DNA from: Meconema thalassinum | Taxonomy: Eukaryota; Arthropoda; Insecta; Orthoptera; Tettigoniidae | Assembly (NCBI GenBank): GCA_946902985.2 | Contig: OX336389.2 | Location: 142,775,099 to 142,839,098, forward strand | Length of the DNA: 64,000 bases | Direction of reading: 5' to 3' | Shown: piece after piece, positions 46,150 to 57,825 of the stretch | Layout of the letters: each line of letters begins with the position of its first letter | Position numbering within the stretch: the first letter of the stretch is position 1 | The notes under the pieces: model-generated | Seen by the model: the letters and a program-made list of their open reading frames with translations, nothing else | What the model was told of the DNA's origin: nothing | Databases searched by the model: none | Program-made: the position numbers and the translations under genes

Positions 46150-47575
46150 CAGATGTCTTGCTTCGTAAACCTCATCGTAACTGGCTCTACCAAAATATGA
46201 ATCGATATGGAATAGTTTGCCTTTAAATTAATTTATTTTTAATGTAAAAATGTGGCAGAAAGATGAGGTTGGTTCTCGTGTACACCTGGGGTGTGTGATG
46301 GTCTGTACTTCGGTTTGAAACGGATACCTAAGTGGTCATGTCGACAAGAAATATTAGTTGCTCCTTATTTATTGTTTATATATTTTGTTGAGGCAACTTT
46401 AAGGGAAGCAAACCTATATGTCGTGGATTTCCATAAGAATCCAAATGTGGTTAAATGGAGTTGTGAAGATTTGGTAAAAGGTATTATGTTCCAAAAGAGA
46501 AGTAAGTGGATTATTATATATTTCTGGGGTGCATGTGTATCTGCCTGGTGCATGTTATTTATAATGTTATTGTCATCACCGTGATTGGCTCACGTAGTTG
46601 GGAGGCTTTCAACTTGCTGTGTGGATAAAGCTTTTAAATATTCGTTTCTGGTTTGATAATATAATCTTTCACTTTATCCATGTTTAGTTTGCCTAATAGA
46701 GGTCCGTGTTAATTATGTAAAGCTTTTATTTTATTTGAGTTGGGGTTCGTATATGCTGGCATTGCGTTCGTCTTCTATTTTTGGTAATCGGTTGTTGTGT
46801 TCTGGATAACCTTGTTATGATTGTCAGCTGTTAGATGAAAAATGTGAATCGAGGCACCATGTTTAAAAGGGTTTGACGAATTGAGATCTAGTTCCGAGTT
46901 TGCTCAGGTTAAGAAAAGAATTATACAAGATTTAATATATTTAGGGTCTTACGACATTACCTATTGATTGACGGGTATTAAATATTATTGAAGATTGTTT
47001 TCCGACTATAACTGAATGTTGTATAATAAGCAAATTTGGAATATTGTAGGTTAGGCCTCCTTCCTTATGTTATCGAGTCTACTGATAATAATTTAATGTG
47101 AATGGATATTTTGACCAAAGAGGAATATTTTGGGAGCCAATGCAAGTAAGTTGTATCTTACGTCAGGTACCACACCTTTTCTTTTACTTATACTGCATGT
47201 AATTGTTTATGTTATGTTTATTGTAAAATTTGTTTTATGAATAGAAGTGTTATCTTAAAATATGAATCGTGTGTATCATTTCTGGGTCTGGGATTCAGTA
47301 GACAGCTCTCAAGGTAGACACCTCGGGTTGTGGTTGAAAATGGCCCAGTAGCTTTCCTTCCACAGTTCGTATTTGCCGTTGTTGTCGTGTGAGCTGTTCA
47401 CTTGTATCGAGAGCGTGGTTTTACGTGTTTGACACATTTATGTCTATTTTGAGAGTTGTTCAGAATTAGGAACTAGAAGTGGTATACCAAAAATAAATTA
47501 TGATCAGAGTTGTATTCTGTAAATGTTACTAATCTTTATGTGTTCTATGTTTCATGTATACCAACCCACCTTGTA

Positions 47576-49318
47576 ATGGAAAAACGAGTTCTTCCAAACA
47601 TATATTATCTGAGGAAAGATGAATTGGGGTTTGAAATCTTGATTCGTGGAAGGATTTCACTGGGAAATAGAGAAGCTGACTTGGCTGTGTTGAGGTCTAT
47701 TCGTGATGCTCCTGTAATTAGCCCGCCTATTAACAGTTAATATTGGGAATTGGGTAAGTCTAGTGTCATTACATCTGTTTCAAAATTGTTAAGTGCTTGT
47801 GCTTCGTTGGATGGTGTTATCGGTTTGTCTGAATATCAGAGAAATTAATTAAGGTGGCGTGCTCTACATTGGTTATTGAGATTGGCTGATTTGATTAATG
47901 TCTGGTCAAAAGTTGAGGACGATATTTCATTTGCAAATTAATTGTCAAGTTTGCATGATAGGTTGGCTGTTGTTTACGAACGTATGTTTTCTGGTGTAAC
48001 CGGTGATTATAAAAGTGAATCTTTGGCGTCGTCAATCGGTGGAGGTTCAGAGAATGGTGAACGGTGTGAAGTGAATGTTGATAATAATTTGGTTGAAGAT
48101 GTAGAATCTGTGTTGTCAATAGATCATTTACGAATTAGTAATCCTGCTGTTATGCAGCATCGGTATGGGTCGTCTAATCATCCTTCGAGAAATATGTCAT
48201 GTTCAGCTAGGCCTAATATTATTGACCAGGCTAATTTAAATAATGGTTACAGCTTGTCATCTGGGTCCTTATTGAGAGAAAATAGTGCGAATGCCTCAAT
48301 TACTCTAACGTCTGGAATTTCTCGTTGTGTGAAGTCTGTACAAACCAGTGAAAGTTTAATTAATGTAACTGATGTTGTCGAGCATAATTTGATGAAACAT
48401 AATTTGAATTTAGGAGATTCTTCTCAAGTGTGTGACCCTGGAAATGTCATGTCAGATATCAGTGTTAGGTTTTCTACGTTACCCAATCCGATAGCCTTGA
48501 TTTTAAAGAATTTTCACATCTGTAATGGTACGGAGAATGATTTATTAGTGCAATTCCTTAGGAAATTTGTAGAATTAAAATCAGTGCTGTGGTGTTTGGA
48601 CTGTCCGAACTCAAATATTTAGAATGGTGTTTCCTTGCACTTCGGGTATGCTTAGACAGATCATAATTAATAACATGTCTGCTGGAAATTCATTAACTAA
48701 TTTTCAAATGGAAGTTTTAAATTATTTTATTACCCCATACACCTTGTCTGATCTTCATCGGAGCTATTTATTCAGAGGACAGAGAATGGATGAAACTCTG
48801 AACGATTATTTTGTGGATGTTAGGTATTATGCTAAAGTATTTGCTGTTCAGTTGTCGGAGGAGCAAATCGTTGCCTCATTAGTCGAAGGAATTAAGCCCA
48901 TTTTTAGAATGGGTTTATCCATGTGTGCTAGGCCTAAGACTTATGAGGAGTTTTATGATATGGTTCTTACTGCTGAGAAGTTTAAAAAGGCAGATGCTGT
49001 TCGCATGGCAAATTCATCGCTACCATGTTCTTCTATTCAGGGTACCTTTGGGCAAATTGGTTCTCAGCCTGTTTTTCAGTGGACGAGTGCTGTTCGGTCT
49101 GGAGGAAGACAACCTGTTCAGGGTATTAATAATGCTTTATTTCAGGGAGAGGTATGTAAGGATGTTGTTCCTGTTTCTGGTCCATACCATAATTTTCAGG
49201 GGCGTCCAACCGGAGATGTGGTGAGAGTGATACATATCAAGGTATGAGGTGGGACTTATGTGGGTCGTATAATCACCCTAGACGTTGGTGTGATGCCGGA
49301 ATGAATCATAATTCCTGA
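47576..49318 (+). pseudogene. gag-like gene of U2, broken
   Basis: Colinear with the U1 gene. Lesions: TAA at 47738-47740, the shared TAA at 47846-47848, TAA near 47939, indels near 48581-48611 that shift the frame, and a one-base loss near 49206 just before the zinc knuckle, which is therefore out of frame. The longest remaining frames are 47942-48622 and 48624-49247. Confidence 0.78.
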
Positions 49319-49893
49319 AGATGTTGTGGTGATCTTGTACGTACTGTATTGTATTTTCAAAATTGTGTTTGATCTTTGGAAACCACACACATGTATGTAT
49401 GTATGTTCTGTATGAATTGTATGTTTGATGAGCAATGGATGGATTTGTGTGTATTGGGTATAAATGTCTCTATTTGGAATCTTCTGCATTGTGTATGACC
49501 AGAGTGACTCATTGTTTTGCGTCAAGTTGGTGTATAGGCGAAAGGTTAGAATTTTCTAAATGACTTTTGACATTTTGTTGGTACGGAGAGGAATTTCATT
49601 TTGTGTTACAGTAATAATTTTGAATTTTCAAGATCGTGTATGACCTATATGATGCTTTGGTGCGTGTTTGTAGTAAAGTGATCTTTATTTGAATCTTCAA
49701 TATTGTATACTGGTTCTGGAGGAAGGTGGTGTAATTGTGCGTTAGTGTATGGTGTGGGTATGAATGTGAATCACTAATTTGTCCTTTAATTTGGGGAGGG
49801 ATTTTGTTCTTGTTTCTTGTTTTAATGGGTAAAGTTATGTTTTATTTTAAAAGTTTTCAATGGTAGCCGAGTATATAAATAGGGTCGTTAAAA

Positions 49894-50785
49894 TATCCTT
49901 GCTCAGCTTAAGATCCTAACGTATACGGAGGTATGGGACTCAAATATTAGGTGATATAAGCTGAATATGTATTTAATGGTAAGTATTTACTAAACATTCC
50001 GAAATAGTTTCTCCGAGTAACGACCTTGTGCACTTATTATTGCTTGTTGAACTGAGGAAGTAGGTACTTAAATGTGAGTTGTGTGTGTCATGAGGTTAAT
50101 GTGGTAATGGTCGTTGTTTCGTTGAAGTGAATTTGTTGAAATTCTCATCCGAGACAACTTAAAGGTAATTGTTTATTTAAAGGATATTTGTGGTAATATA
50201 TCCTTGTTCAGCTTAAGATCCTAATGTATATGGAGGTATGGGACTCAAATATTAGGAGGCATAAGCTGAATATGTATTTAATGGTAAGTATTTACCAAAC
50301 ATTCCGAAATAGTTTCTCCGAGTAGTGACCTTGTGCACTTATTATTGCTTGTTGAACTGAGGAAGTAGGTACTTACAGGTGAGTTGTGTGTGTCATGAGG
50401 TTAATTTGGTAATGGTCGTTGTTTCGTGGAAGTGAATTTGTTGAAATTCTCATCCGAGACAGCATAAAAGTAATTGTTTATTTAAAGGGTATTTGTGGTA
50501 ATATATCCTTGTTCAGCTTAAGATCCTAACATATATGGAGGTATGGGACTCATATATTAGGTGGCATAAGCTGAATATGTATTTAATTGTAACATTCCGA
50601 AATAGTTTCTCCGGGTAGTGACCTTGTGCACTTATTATTGCTTGTTGAACTGAGGAAAAAGTTACTTACAGGTGAGTTGTGTGTGTCATGAGGTTCATGT
50701 GGTAATGGTCAATGTTTCTTTGAAGTGAATTTGTTGAAATTCTCATCCGAGACAGCCTAAAGGTAATTCTTATTTAAAAGGGTAT
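49894..50785 (+). repeat. 305-bp subrepeats in U2, 3 copies
   Basis: Copies start at 49894, 50199 and 50504, exactly 305 bp apart. The third lacks the GGTAAGTATTTACTAA segment. The additional copy accounts for most of the extra length of U2. Confidence 0.88.
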
Positions 50786-51121
50786 TTGGTGTAATGTGTC
50801 ACGGTTTTAACGATCTCCTATTTATATTGTGGTAGAACATTTTGGGGATATTTGTGGGTAGTAACTGTTTTCTTTGGTGAAGTAAGTGGTTATGCAATGA
50901 TGTGTGTGGGCGAAGGTGTTGAGGTTTTCTTAGGTCTGCACGTGTGGTCTGTTGATACTTCATTTATTGTTGCTTTCTTGGTCTTTCCATTTTTCTTTCT
51001 TTTTTTCCTTGGGTTTTGAATCTGTTAATGGTTTTCTTGGGTAGATTTTTCTTGCTTGTAGCCTAAATGAGTTGAGACAGATGTGTGATTGGGGACTTAT
51101 GCCAACGTTCTTTTGGGGATA

Positions 51122-51358
51122 TTAGTTTTTTTTGGGTGAGGAGGGGGGGGGGGTACTAAGGAACTCATTTTTCATCTGGGATTTGCTTGCTTCACTGTAA
51201 TTGTTATGAATTTGGTTTGTCAATTTTACATTTTCTTGATTGCATAGAGTACTCATCAACACTTCTAATTGTTTATTGAAAATATGTGTAAACTTAAATA
51301 TTTTGTAAAGGGTGTGGATATTCTGAGATAGGTTTTGTGTTAGGAAAATTTCTGCCAT
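51122..51358 (-). other. Antisense small frame of U2 (78 codons)
   Basis: Same N-terminus as in U1; truncated after a frame change at the G-rich tract. Confidence 0.28.
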
Positions 51359-51475
51359 ATTTTTGATATATGTAATGATTTCGTTTGTTTATTTGTTTAA
51401 TATCAAACGTTTGTGTAAACTATTCCATGAAAACGATACTCGCCTAGTCGAATTTGGTTTCAGCTGCTATCATCG

Positions 51476-51763
51476 TTGATTCGTCTGCGTAGAAGATTTT
51501 GGATGTACTGTGAAGACTATCTGTGGCCAGGATGGTGGAACTGTCATCTGGAAGCTAAAGCGAAACTGCACTTATCCTCGGAAGAAATGTTGAATGATGT
51601 ATACCATGATGTATTATTGTCTGTACAAGTTATTCTGATGTATCATGTTACATGTAAGATGCAATTTTCTTGGCATGAAAAGGAATGTACCATTAGCTAC
51701 GCTAGCTTCTGCATGAACTATCATCGACCTGTGTGTAGTCAAACTTGTGGCGGTGGATTTTGA
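51476..51763 (+). other. Cysteine- and tryptophan-rich small frame near the end of U2
   Basis: 95 codons, open from a non-ATG start; the first ATG gives MYCEDYLWPGWWNCHLEAKA. It has eight cysteines, six in the last ~40 residues. U1 (45348-45551) and U3 (57360-57626) share it but stop early through single substitutions (TAA replacing GAA in U1 and CAA in U3). The preceding TTGGTTTCAG looks like a splice acceptor. No family was recognised; this may be an exon-like remnant or chance. Confidence 0.3.
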
Positions 51764-51927
51764 ACGAACTTGTGAAGAAGTGATTATTTCTACCTTCTCA
51801 TTTAATGCATGAGTAAATTTAAACCTGTTTTGAAGTGATGAATTTGGGTATTAAAGATTGGTATTTGTGCATGTACAATTTCAGTTTGACAATTACGTTG
51901 GCTTGGTACTTTACCGGCGCCAAGTTT

Positions 51928-51941
51928 GAAGGGAGGGAGTA
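51928..51941 (+). promoter_or_regulatory. Polypurine-tract-like sequence before U3
   Basis: Identical to the tract before U2. Confidence 0.55.
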
Positions 51942-52252
51942 AGTGACAATGCTAACTCGCCTCGACCGTCAGTACACTTGATTTTGACAGCTGCATGCAG
52001 GTTCTTGGGAGTTGAGATGTGGTAGTGCTCTTTATCTACGCTAGAGTGCAGGAGCGCCTCGGAGAAGGTTACAACTGGGTCGTGTTCGCCTGGTGGTGAA
52101 AGCTGTAATCTTATCTGCGTGTAGAATGATAGTCTTCCTTGCCAAGTTAAGATGGTTCCCTTGGTAACAACTGTTAGTATTTTTCCGATGCAATTATTAT
52201 TGAGTGTTGGGACATGATCTAGAAAGGATATAATATCATGTAGTCTACGGAT

Positions 52253-52277
52253 ATTGAGTAGCTTTTAGCTACTCAAT
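52253..52277. other. Hairpin in U3 LTR-like region
   Basis: Same arms and loop as in U1. Confidence 0.85.
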
Positions 52278-53702
52278 CAGATGTCTTGCTTCGTAAACCT
52301 CATCGTAACTGGCTCTACCAAAATATGAATCGATATGGAATAGTTTGCCTTTAAATTAATTTATTTTTCATGTAAAAATGTGGCAGAAAGATGAGGTTGG
52401 TTCTCGTGTACACCTGGGGTGTGTGATGGTCTGTACTTCGGTTTGAAACGGATACCTAAGTGGTCATGTCGACAAGAAATATTAGTTGCTCCTTATTTAT
52501 TGTTTATATATTTTGTGAGGGAACTTTAAGGGATGCAAACCTATATGTCGTGGATTTCCATAAGAGGCCAAATGTGGTTAAATGGAGTTGTGAAGATTTG
52601 GTAAAAGGTATTATGTTCCAAAAGAGAAGTAAGTGGATTATTATATATTTCTGGGGTGCATGTGTATCTGCCTGGTGCATGTTATTTATAATGTTATTGT
52701 CATCACCGTGATTGGCTCACGTAGTTGGGAGGCTTTCAACTTGCTGTGTGGATAAAGCTTTTAAATATTCGTTTCTGGTTTGATAATATAATCTTTCACT
52801 TTATCCATATTTAGTTTGCCTAATAGAGGTCCGTGTTAATTATGTAAAGCTTTTATTTTATTTGAGTTGGGGTTCGTATATGCTGGCATTGCGTTCGTCT
52901 TCTATTTTTGGTAATCGGTTGTTGTGTTCTGGATAACCTTGTTATGATTGTCAGCTGTTAGATGAAAAATGTGAATCGAGGCACCATGTTTAAAAGGGTT
53001 TGACGAATTGAGATCTAGTTCCGAGTTTGCTCAGGTTAAGAAAAGAATTATACAAGATTTAATATATTTAGGGTCTTACGACATTACCTATTGATTGACG
53101 GGTATTAAATATTATTGAAGATTGTTTTCCGACTATAACTGAATGTTGTATAATAAGCAAATTTGGAATATTGTAGGTTAGGCCTCCTTCCTTATGTTAT
53201 CGAGTCTACTGATAATAATTTAATGTGAATGGATATTTTGACCAAAGAGGAATATTTTGGGAGCCAATGCAAGTAAGTTGTATCTTACGTCAGGTACCAC
53301 ACCTTTTCTTTTACTTATACTGCATGTAATTGTTTATGTTATGTTTATTGTAAAATTTGTTTTATGAATAGAAGTGTTATCTTAAAATATGAATCGTGTG
53401 TATCATTTCTGGGTCTGGGATTCAGTAGACAGCTCTCAAGGTAGACACCTCGGGTTGTGGTTGAAAATGGCCCAGTAGCTTTCCTTCCACAGTTCGTATT
53501 TGTCGTTGTTGTCGTGTGAGCTGTTCATTTGTATCGAGAGCGTGGTTTTACGTGTTTGACACATTTATGTCTATTTTGAGAGTTGTTCAGAATTAGGAAC
53601 TAGAAGTGGTATACCAAAAATAAATTATGATCAGAGTTGTATTCTGTAAATGTTACTAATCTTTATGTGTTCTATGTTTCATGTATACCAACCCACCTTG
53701 TA

Positions 53703-55509
53703 ATGGAAAAACGAGTTCTTCCAAACATATATTATCTGAGGAAAGATGAATTGGGGTTTGAAATCTTGATTCGTGGAAGGATTTCACAGGGAAATAGAGA
53801 AGCTGACTTGGCTGTGTTGAGGTCTTTACGTGATGCCCCTGTAAATATGCCAAGCTTGTAGTTTAACGTGACCGTTAATCTCTAGATCATGAGCCACGGG
53901 TGTAAATATCCCGCCTATTAACAGTGAATATTGGGAATTGGGTAAGTCTAGTGTCATTACATCTGTTTCAAAATTGTTAAGTGCTTGTGCTTCGTTGGAT
54001 GGTGTTATCGATTCGTCTGAATATCAGAGAAATTAATTAAGGTGGCGTGCTCTACATTGGTTATTGAGATTGGCTGATTTGATTAATGTCTGGTCAATAG
54101 TTGAGGACGATATTTCATTTGCAAATGAATTGTCAAGTTTGCGTGAGAGGTTGGCTGTTGTTTACGAACGTATGTTTTCTGGTGTAACCGGTGATTATAA
54201 AAGAGAATCTTTGGCGTCGTCAATCGGTGGAGTTTCTGAGAATGGTGATCGGTGTGAAGTGAATGTTGATAATAATTTGGTTGACGATTTAGAATCTGTG
54301 TTGTCAATAGATCATTTACGAATTAGTAATCCTGCTGTTATGCAGCATCGGAATGGGTCGTCTAATCAGCCTTCGAGAAATATGTCATGTTCAGCTAGGC
54401 CTAATATTATTGACCAGGCTAATTTAAATAATGGATACAGCTTGTCATCTGGGTCCTTATTGAGAGAAAATAGTGCGAATGCCTCAATTAATCTAACTTC
54501 TGGAGTTTCTCGTTGTGTGAAGTCTGTACAAACCAGTGAAAGTTTAATTAATGTAACTGATGTTGTCGAGCATAATTTGATGAAGCATAATTTGAATTTA
54601 GGAGATTCATCTCAAGTGTGTGACCCTGGAAATGTCATGTCAGATATTAATGTTAGATTTTCTACGTTACCCAATCCGATAGCATTGATTTTAGAGAATT
54701 TTCACATCTGTATTGGTACGGAGAATGATTTATTAGTGCAATTCCTTAGGAAATTTGTAGAATTAAAAGACAGTCCTGTGGTGTTTGGACTGTCCGAACG
54801 TCAAATATTTAGAATGGTGTTTCCTTGCACTTCGGGTATGCTTAGACAGATCTTAATTAATAACATGTCTGCTGGAAATTCATTAATTAATTTTCAAATT
54901 GAAGTTTTAAATTATTTTATTACCCCGTACACCTTGTCTGATCTTCATCGGAGCTATTTATTCAGAGGACAGAGAATGGATGAAACTCTGAACGATTATT
55001 TTGTGGATGTTAGGTATTATGCTAAAGTATTTGCTGTTCAGTTGTCGGAGGAGCAAATCGTTGCCTCATTAGTCGAAGGAATTAACCCCATTTATAGATT
55101 GTGTTTAACCATGTGTGCTAGGCCTAAGACTTATGAGGAGTTTTATGATATGGTTCTTACTTCTGAGAAGTTTAAAAAGGCAGATGCTGTTCGCATGGCA
55201 AATGCATCGCTACCATGTTCTTCTATTCAGGGTACCTTTGGGCAAATTGGTTCTCAGCCTGTTTTTCAGTGGACGAGTGCTGTTCGGTCTGGAGGAAGAC
55301 AACCTGTTCAGGGTATTAATAATGCTTTATTTCAGGGAGAGGTATGTAAGGATGTTGTTCCTGTTTCTGGTCCATACCATAATTTTCAGGGGCGTTCCAA
55401 CCGGAGATATGGTGAGAGTGATACATATCAAGGTAGGCGGTGCGACTTATGTGGGTCGTATAATCACCTTAGACGTTGGTGTGATGCCAGAATGAATCAT
55501 AATTCCTGA
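53703..55509 (+). pseudogene. gag-like gene of U3, best-preserved copy
   Basis: The N-terminal part (from ATG 53703) is interrupted by a 52-bp insertion at 53849-53900, which shifts the frame, and by the shared TAA at 54034-54036. After that TAA, one frame of about 490 codons is open to TGA at 55507-55509, with its first ATG at 54172-54174. It contains the capsid-like region (RSYLFRGQRMDETLNDYFVD; SEEQIVASLVEGINPIYR) and the zinc knuckle CDLCGSYNHLRRWC at 55441-55482. No protease or RT follows. The serine/asparagine-rich linker (about residues 80-170 of the open part) is probably disordered. As a protein it would be a nucleic-acid-binding capsid-type Gag. Confidence 0.78.
53849..53900. mobile_element. 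52-bp insertion with 9-bp duplication in U3 gag
   Basis: U1 and U2 lack this stretch. TGTAAATAT lies on both sides (53840-53848 and 53901-53909), and U1 has it only once. The insert has no recognisable family. It adds 61 bp in total and so shifts the gag frame. Confidence 0.7.
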
Positions 55510-56088
55510 AGATGTTGTGGTGATCTTGTACGTACTGTATTGTATTTTCAAAATTGTGTTTGATCTTTGGAAACTACACACATGTATGTATGTATGTATG
55601 TTCTGTATGAATTGTATGTTTGATGAGCGATGGATGGATTTGTGTGTAATGGGTATAAATGCCTCTATTTGGAATTTTCTGCATTGTGTATGACCAGAGT
55701 GACTCATTGTTTTGCGTCAAGTTGGTGTATAGGCGAAAGGTTAGAATTTTCTAAATGGCTTTTGACATTTTGTTGGTACGGAGAGGAATTTCATTTTGTG
55801 TTACAGTAATAATTTTGAATTTTCAAGATCGTGTATGACCTACATGATGGTTTGGTGCGTGTTTGTAGTAAAGTGACCTTTATTAGAATCTTCAATATTG
55901 TATACTGGTTCTGTAGGAAGGTGGTATAATTGTGCGTTAGTGTATGGTGTGGGTATGAATGTGAATCACTAATTTGTCCTTTAATTTGGGGAAGGATTTT
56001 GTTCTTGTTTCTTGTTTTAATGGGTAAAGTTATGTTTTATTTTAAAAGTTTTCAATGGTAGCCGAGTATGTAAATAGGGTCGTTAAAA

Positions 56089-56685
56089 TATCCTTGTTCA
56101 GCTTACGTTCCTAACGTATATGGAGGTATGGGACTCAAATATTAGGTGGCATAAGCTGAATATGTATTTAATGGTAAGTATTTACTAAATATTCCGAAAT
56201 AGTTTCTCCGAGTAGTGACCTTGTGCACTTATTATTGCTTTTTGAACTGAGGAAGTAGGTACTTACAGGTGAGTTGTGTGTGTCATGAGGTTAATGTGGT
56301 AATGGTCGTTGTTTCGTGGAAGTGAATTTGTTGAAATTCTCATCCGAGACAGCATAAAGGTAATTGTTTATTTAAAGGGTATTTGTGGTAATATATCCTT
56401 GTTCAGCTTAAGATCCTAACATATATGGAGGTATGGGACTCAAATATTAGGTGGCATAAGCTGAATATGTATTTAATTGTAACATTCCGAAATAGTTTCT
56501 CCGAGTAGTGACCTTGTGCACTTATTATTGCTTGTTGAACTGAGGAAAAAGTTACTTACAGGTGAGTTGTGTGTGTCATGAGGTTCATGTGGTAATGGTC
56601 GTTGTTTCGTTGAAGTGAATTTGTTGAAATTCTCATCCGAGACAGCCTAAAGGTAATTCTTATTTAAAAGGGTATTTGGTGTAAT
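56089..56685 (+). repeat. 305-bp subrepeats in U3, 2 copies
   Basis: Copies start at 56089 and 56394. The second lacks the same GGTAAGTATTTACTAA segment as the last copy of U2. Confidence 0.88.
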
Positions 56686-56984
56686 GTGTCACGGTTTTAA
56701 CGATCTCCTATTTATATTGTGGTAGAACATTTTGGGGATATTTGTGGGTAGTAACTGTTTTCTTTGGTGAATTTATTGGTTATGCAATGATGTGTGTGTG
56801 CGAAGGTGTTGGGGTTTTCTTAGGTCTGCACGTTGGTCTGTTGATACTTCATTTATTGTTGCTTTCTTGGTCTTTCCTTTTTCTTTCTTTTTTTCCTTGG
56901 GTTTTGAATCTGTTAATGGTTTTCTTGGGTAGATTTTTCTCGCTTGTAGCCTAAATGAGTTGAGACAGATGTGTGATTGGGGAC

Positions 56985-57242
56985 TTATGCCAACGTTCTT
57001 TTGGGGATATAAGTTTTTTTTGGGGGGGGGGGGGGGGTACTAATGAACTTATTTTTCATCTGGGATTTGCTTGCTTCACTGTAATTGTTATGAATTTGGT
57101 TTGTCAATTCTACATTTTCTTGATTGCATTGGGTACTCATCAACGCTTCTAATTGTTTATTTAAAATATGTGTAAACTTAAATATTTTGTAAAGGGTGTG
57201 GATATTCTGAGATAGGTTTTGTGTTAGGAAAATTTCTGCCAT
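56985..57242 (-). other. Antisense small frame of U3 (85 codons)
   Basis: Same N-terminus as in U1; the G tract encodes a proline run (TPPPPPKK). Confidence 0.28.
57012..57038 (+). repeat. T-run/G-run tract in U3
   Basis: About eight T followed by about seventeen G. The same place in U2 (about 51126-51153) and U1 (about 45010-45025) is shorter and interrupted, so this tract expanded in U3. Confidence 0.8.
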
Positions 57243-57811
57243 ATTTTTGATATATGTAATGATTTTGTTTGTTTATTTGTTTAATATCAAACGTTTGTGT
57301 AAAATATTCCATGAAAACGATACTCGCCTAGTCGAATTTGGTTTCAGCTGCTATCATCGTTGATTCGTCTGCGTAGAAGATTTTGGATGTACTGTGAAGA
57401 CTATCTGTGGCCAGGATGGTGGAACTGTCATCTGGATGCTAAAGCGAATCTGCACTTATCCTCGGAAGAAATGATGAATTATGTATACCATGATGTATTG
57501 TTGTCTGAACAAGTTATTCTGATGTATCATGTTACATGTAAGATGCAATTTTCTTGGCATGAAAAGGAATGTACCATTAGCTACGCTAACTTCTGCATGA
57601 ACTATCATCGACCTGTGTGTAGTTAAACTTGTGGTGGTGGATTTTGAACAAACTTGTGAAGAAGTGTTTATTTCTACCATCTCATTTAATGCATGCCTAA
57701 AACTAAACCTGTTTTGAAGTGATGAATTTGGGTATTGACGATTGGTATTTGTGCATGTACAATTTCAGTTTGACAATTACGTTGGCTTGGTACTTTACCG
57801 GCGCCAAGTTT

Positions 57812-57825
57812 GAAGGGAGGGAGTA
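57812..57825 (+). promoter_or_regulatory. Polypurine-tract-like sequence before U4
   Basis: GAAGGGAGGGAGTA, then TGTGACAATACT; here the unit starts with a proper TG. Confidence 0.55.

Larger units (their letters stand above)
45814..51941 (+). repeat. Unit U2 of the gag-only array
   Basis: 6128 bp, longer by one 305-bp subrepeat. The start reads AGTGACAATGCTAAC. Confidence 0.85.
51942..57825 (+). repeat. Unit U3 of the gag-only array
   Basis: 5884 bp. Its start is identical to U2 over the first ~60 bp. It has the longest intact gag frame, a 52-bp insertion in the gag N-terminal part, and an expanded G tract near 57019. Confidence 0.85.

Noticed and set aside
53703..55509. Domesticated Arc/PNMA-like capsid gene
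   Set aside because: All three copies carry disabling changes and sit in element-like units with purine tracts; there is no sign of selection to keep the full protein.
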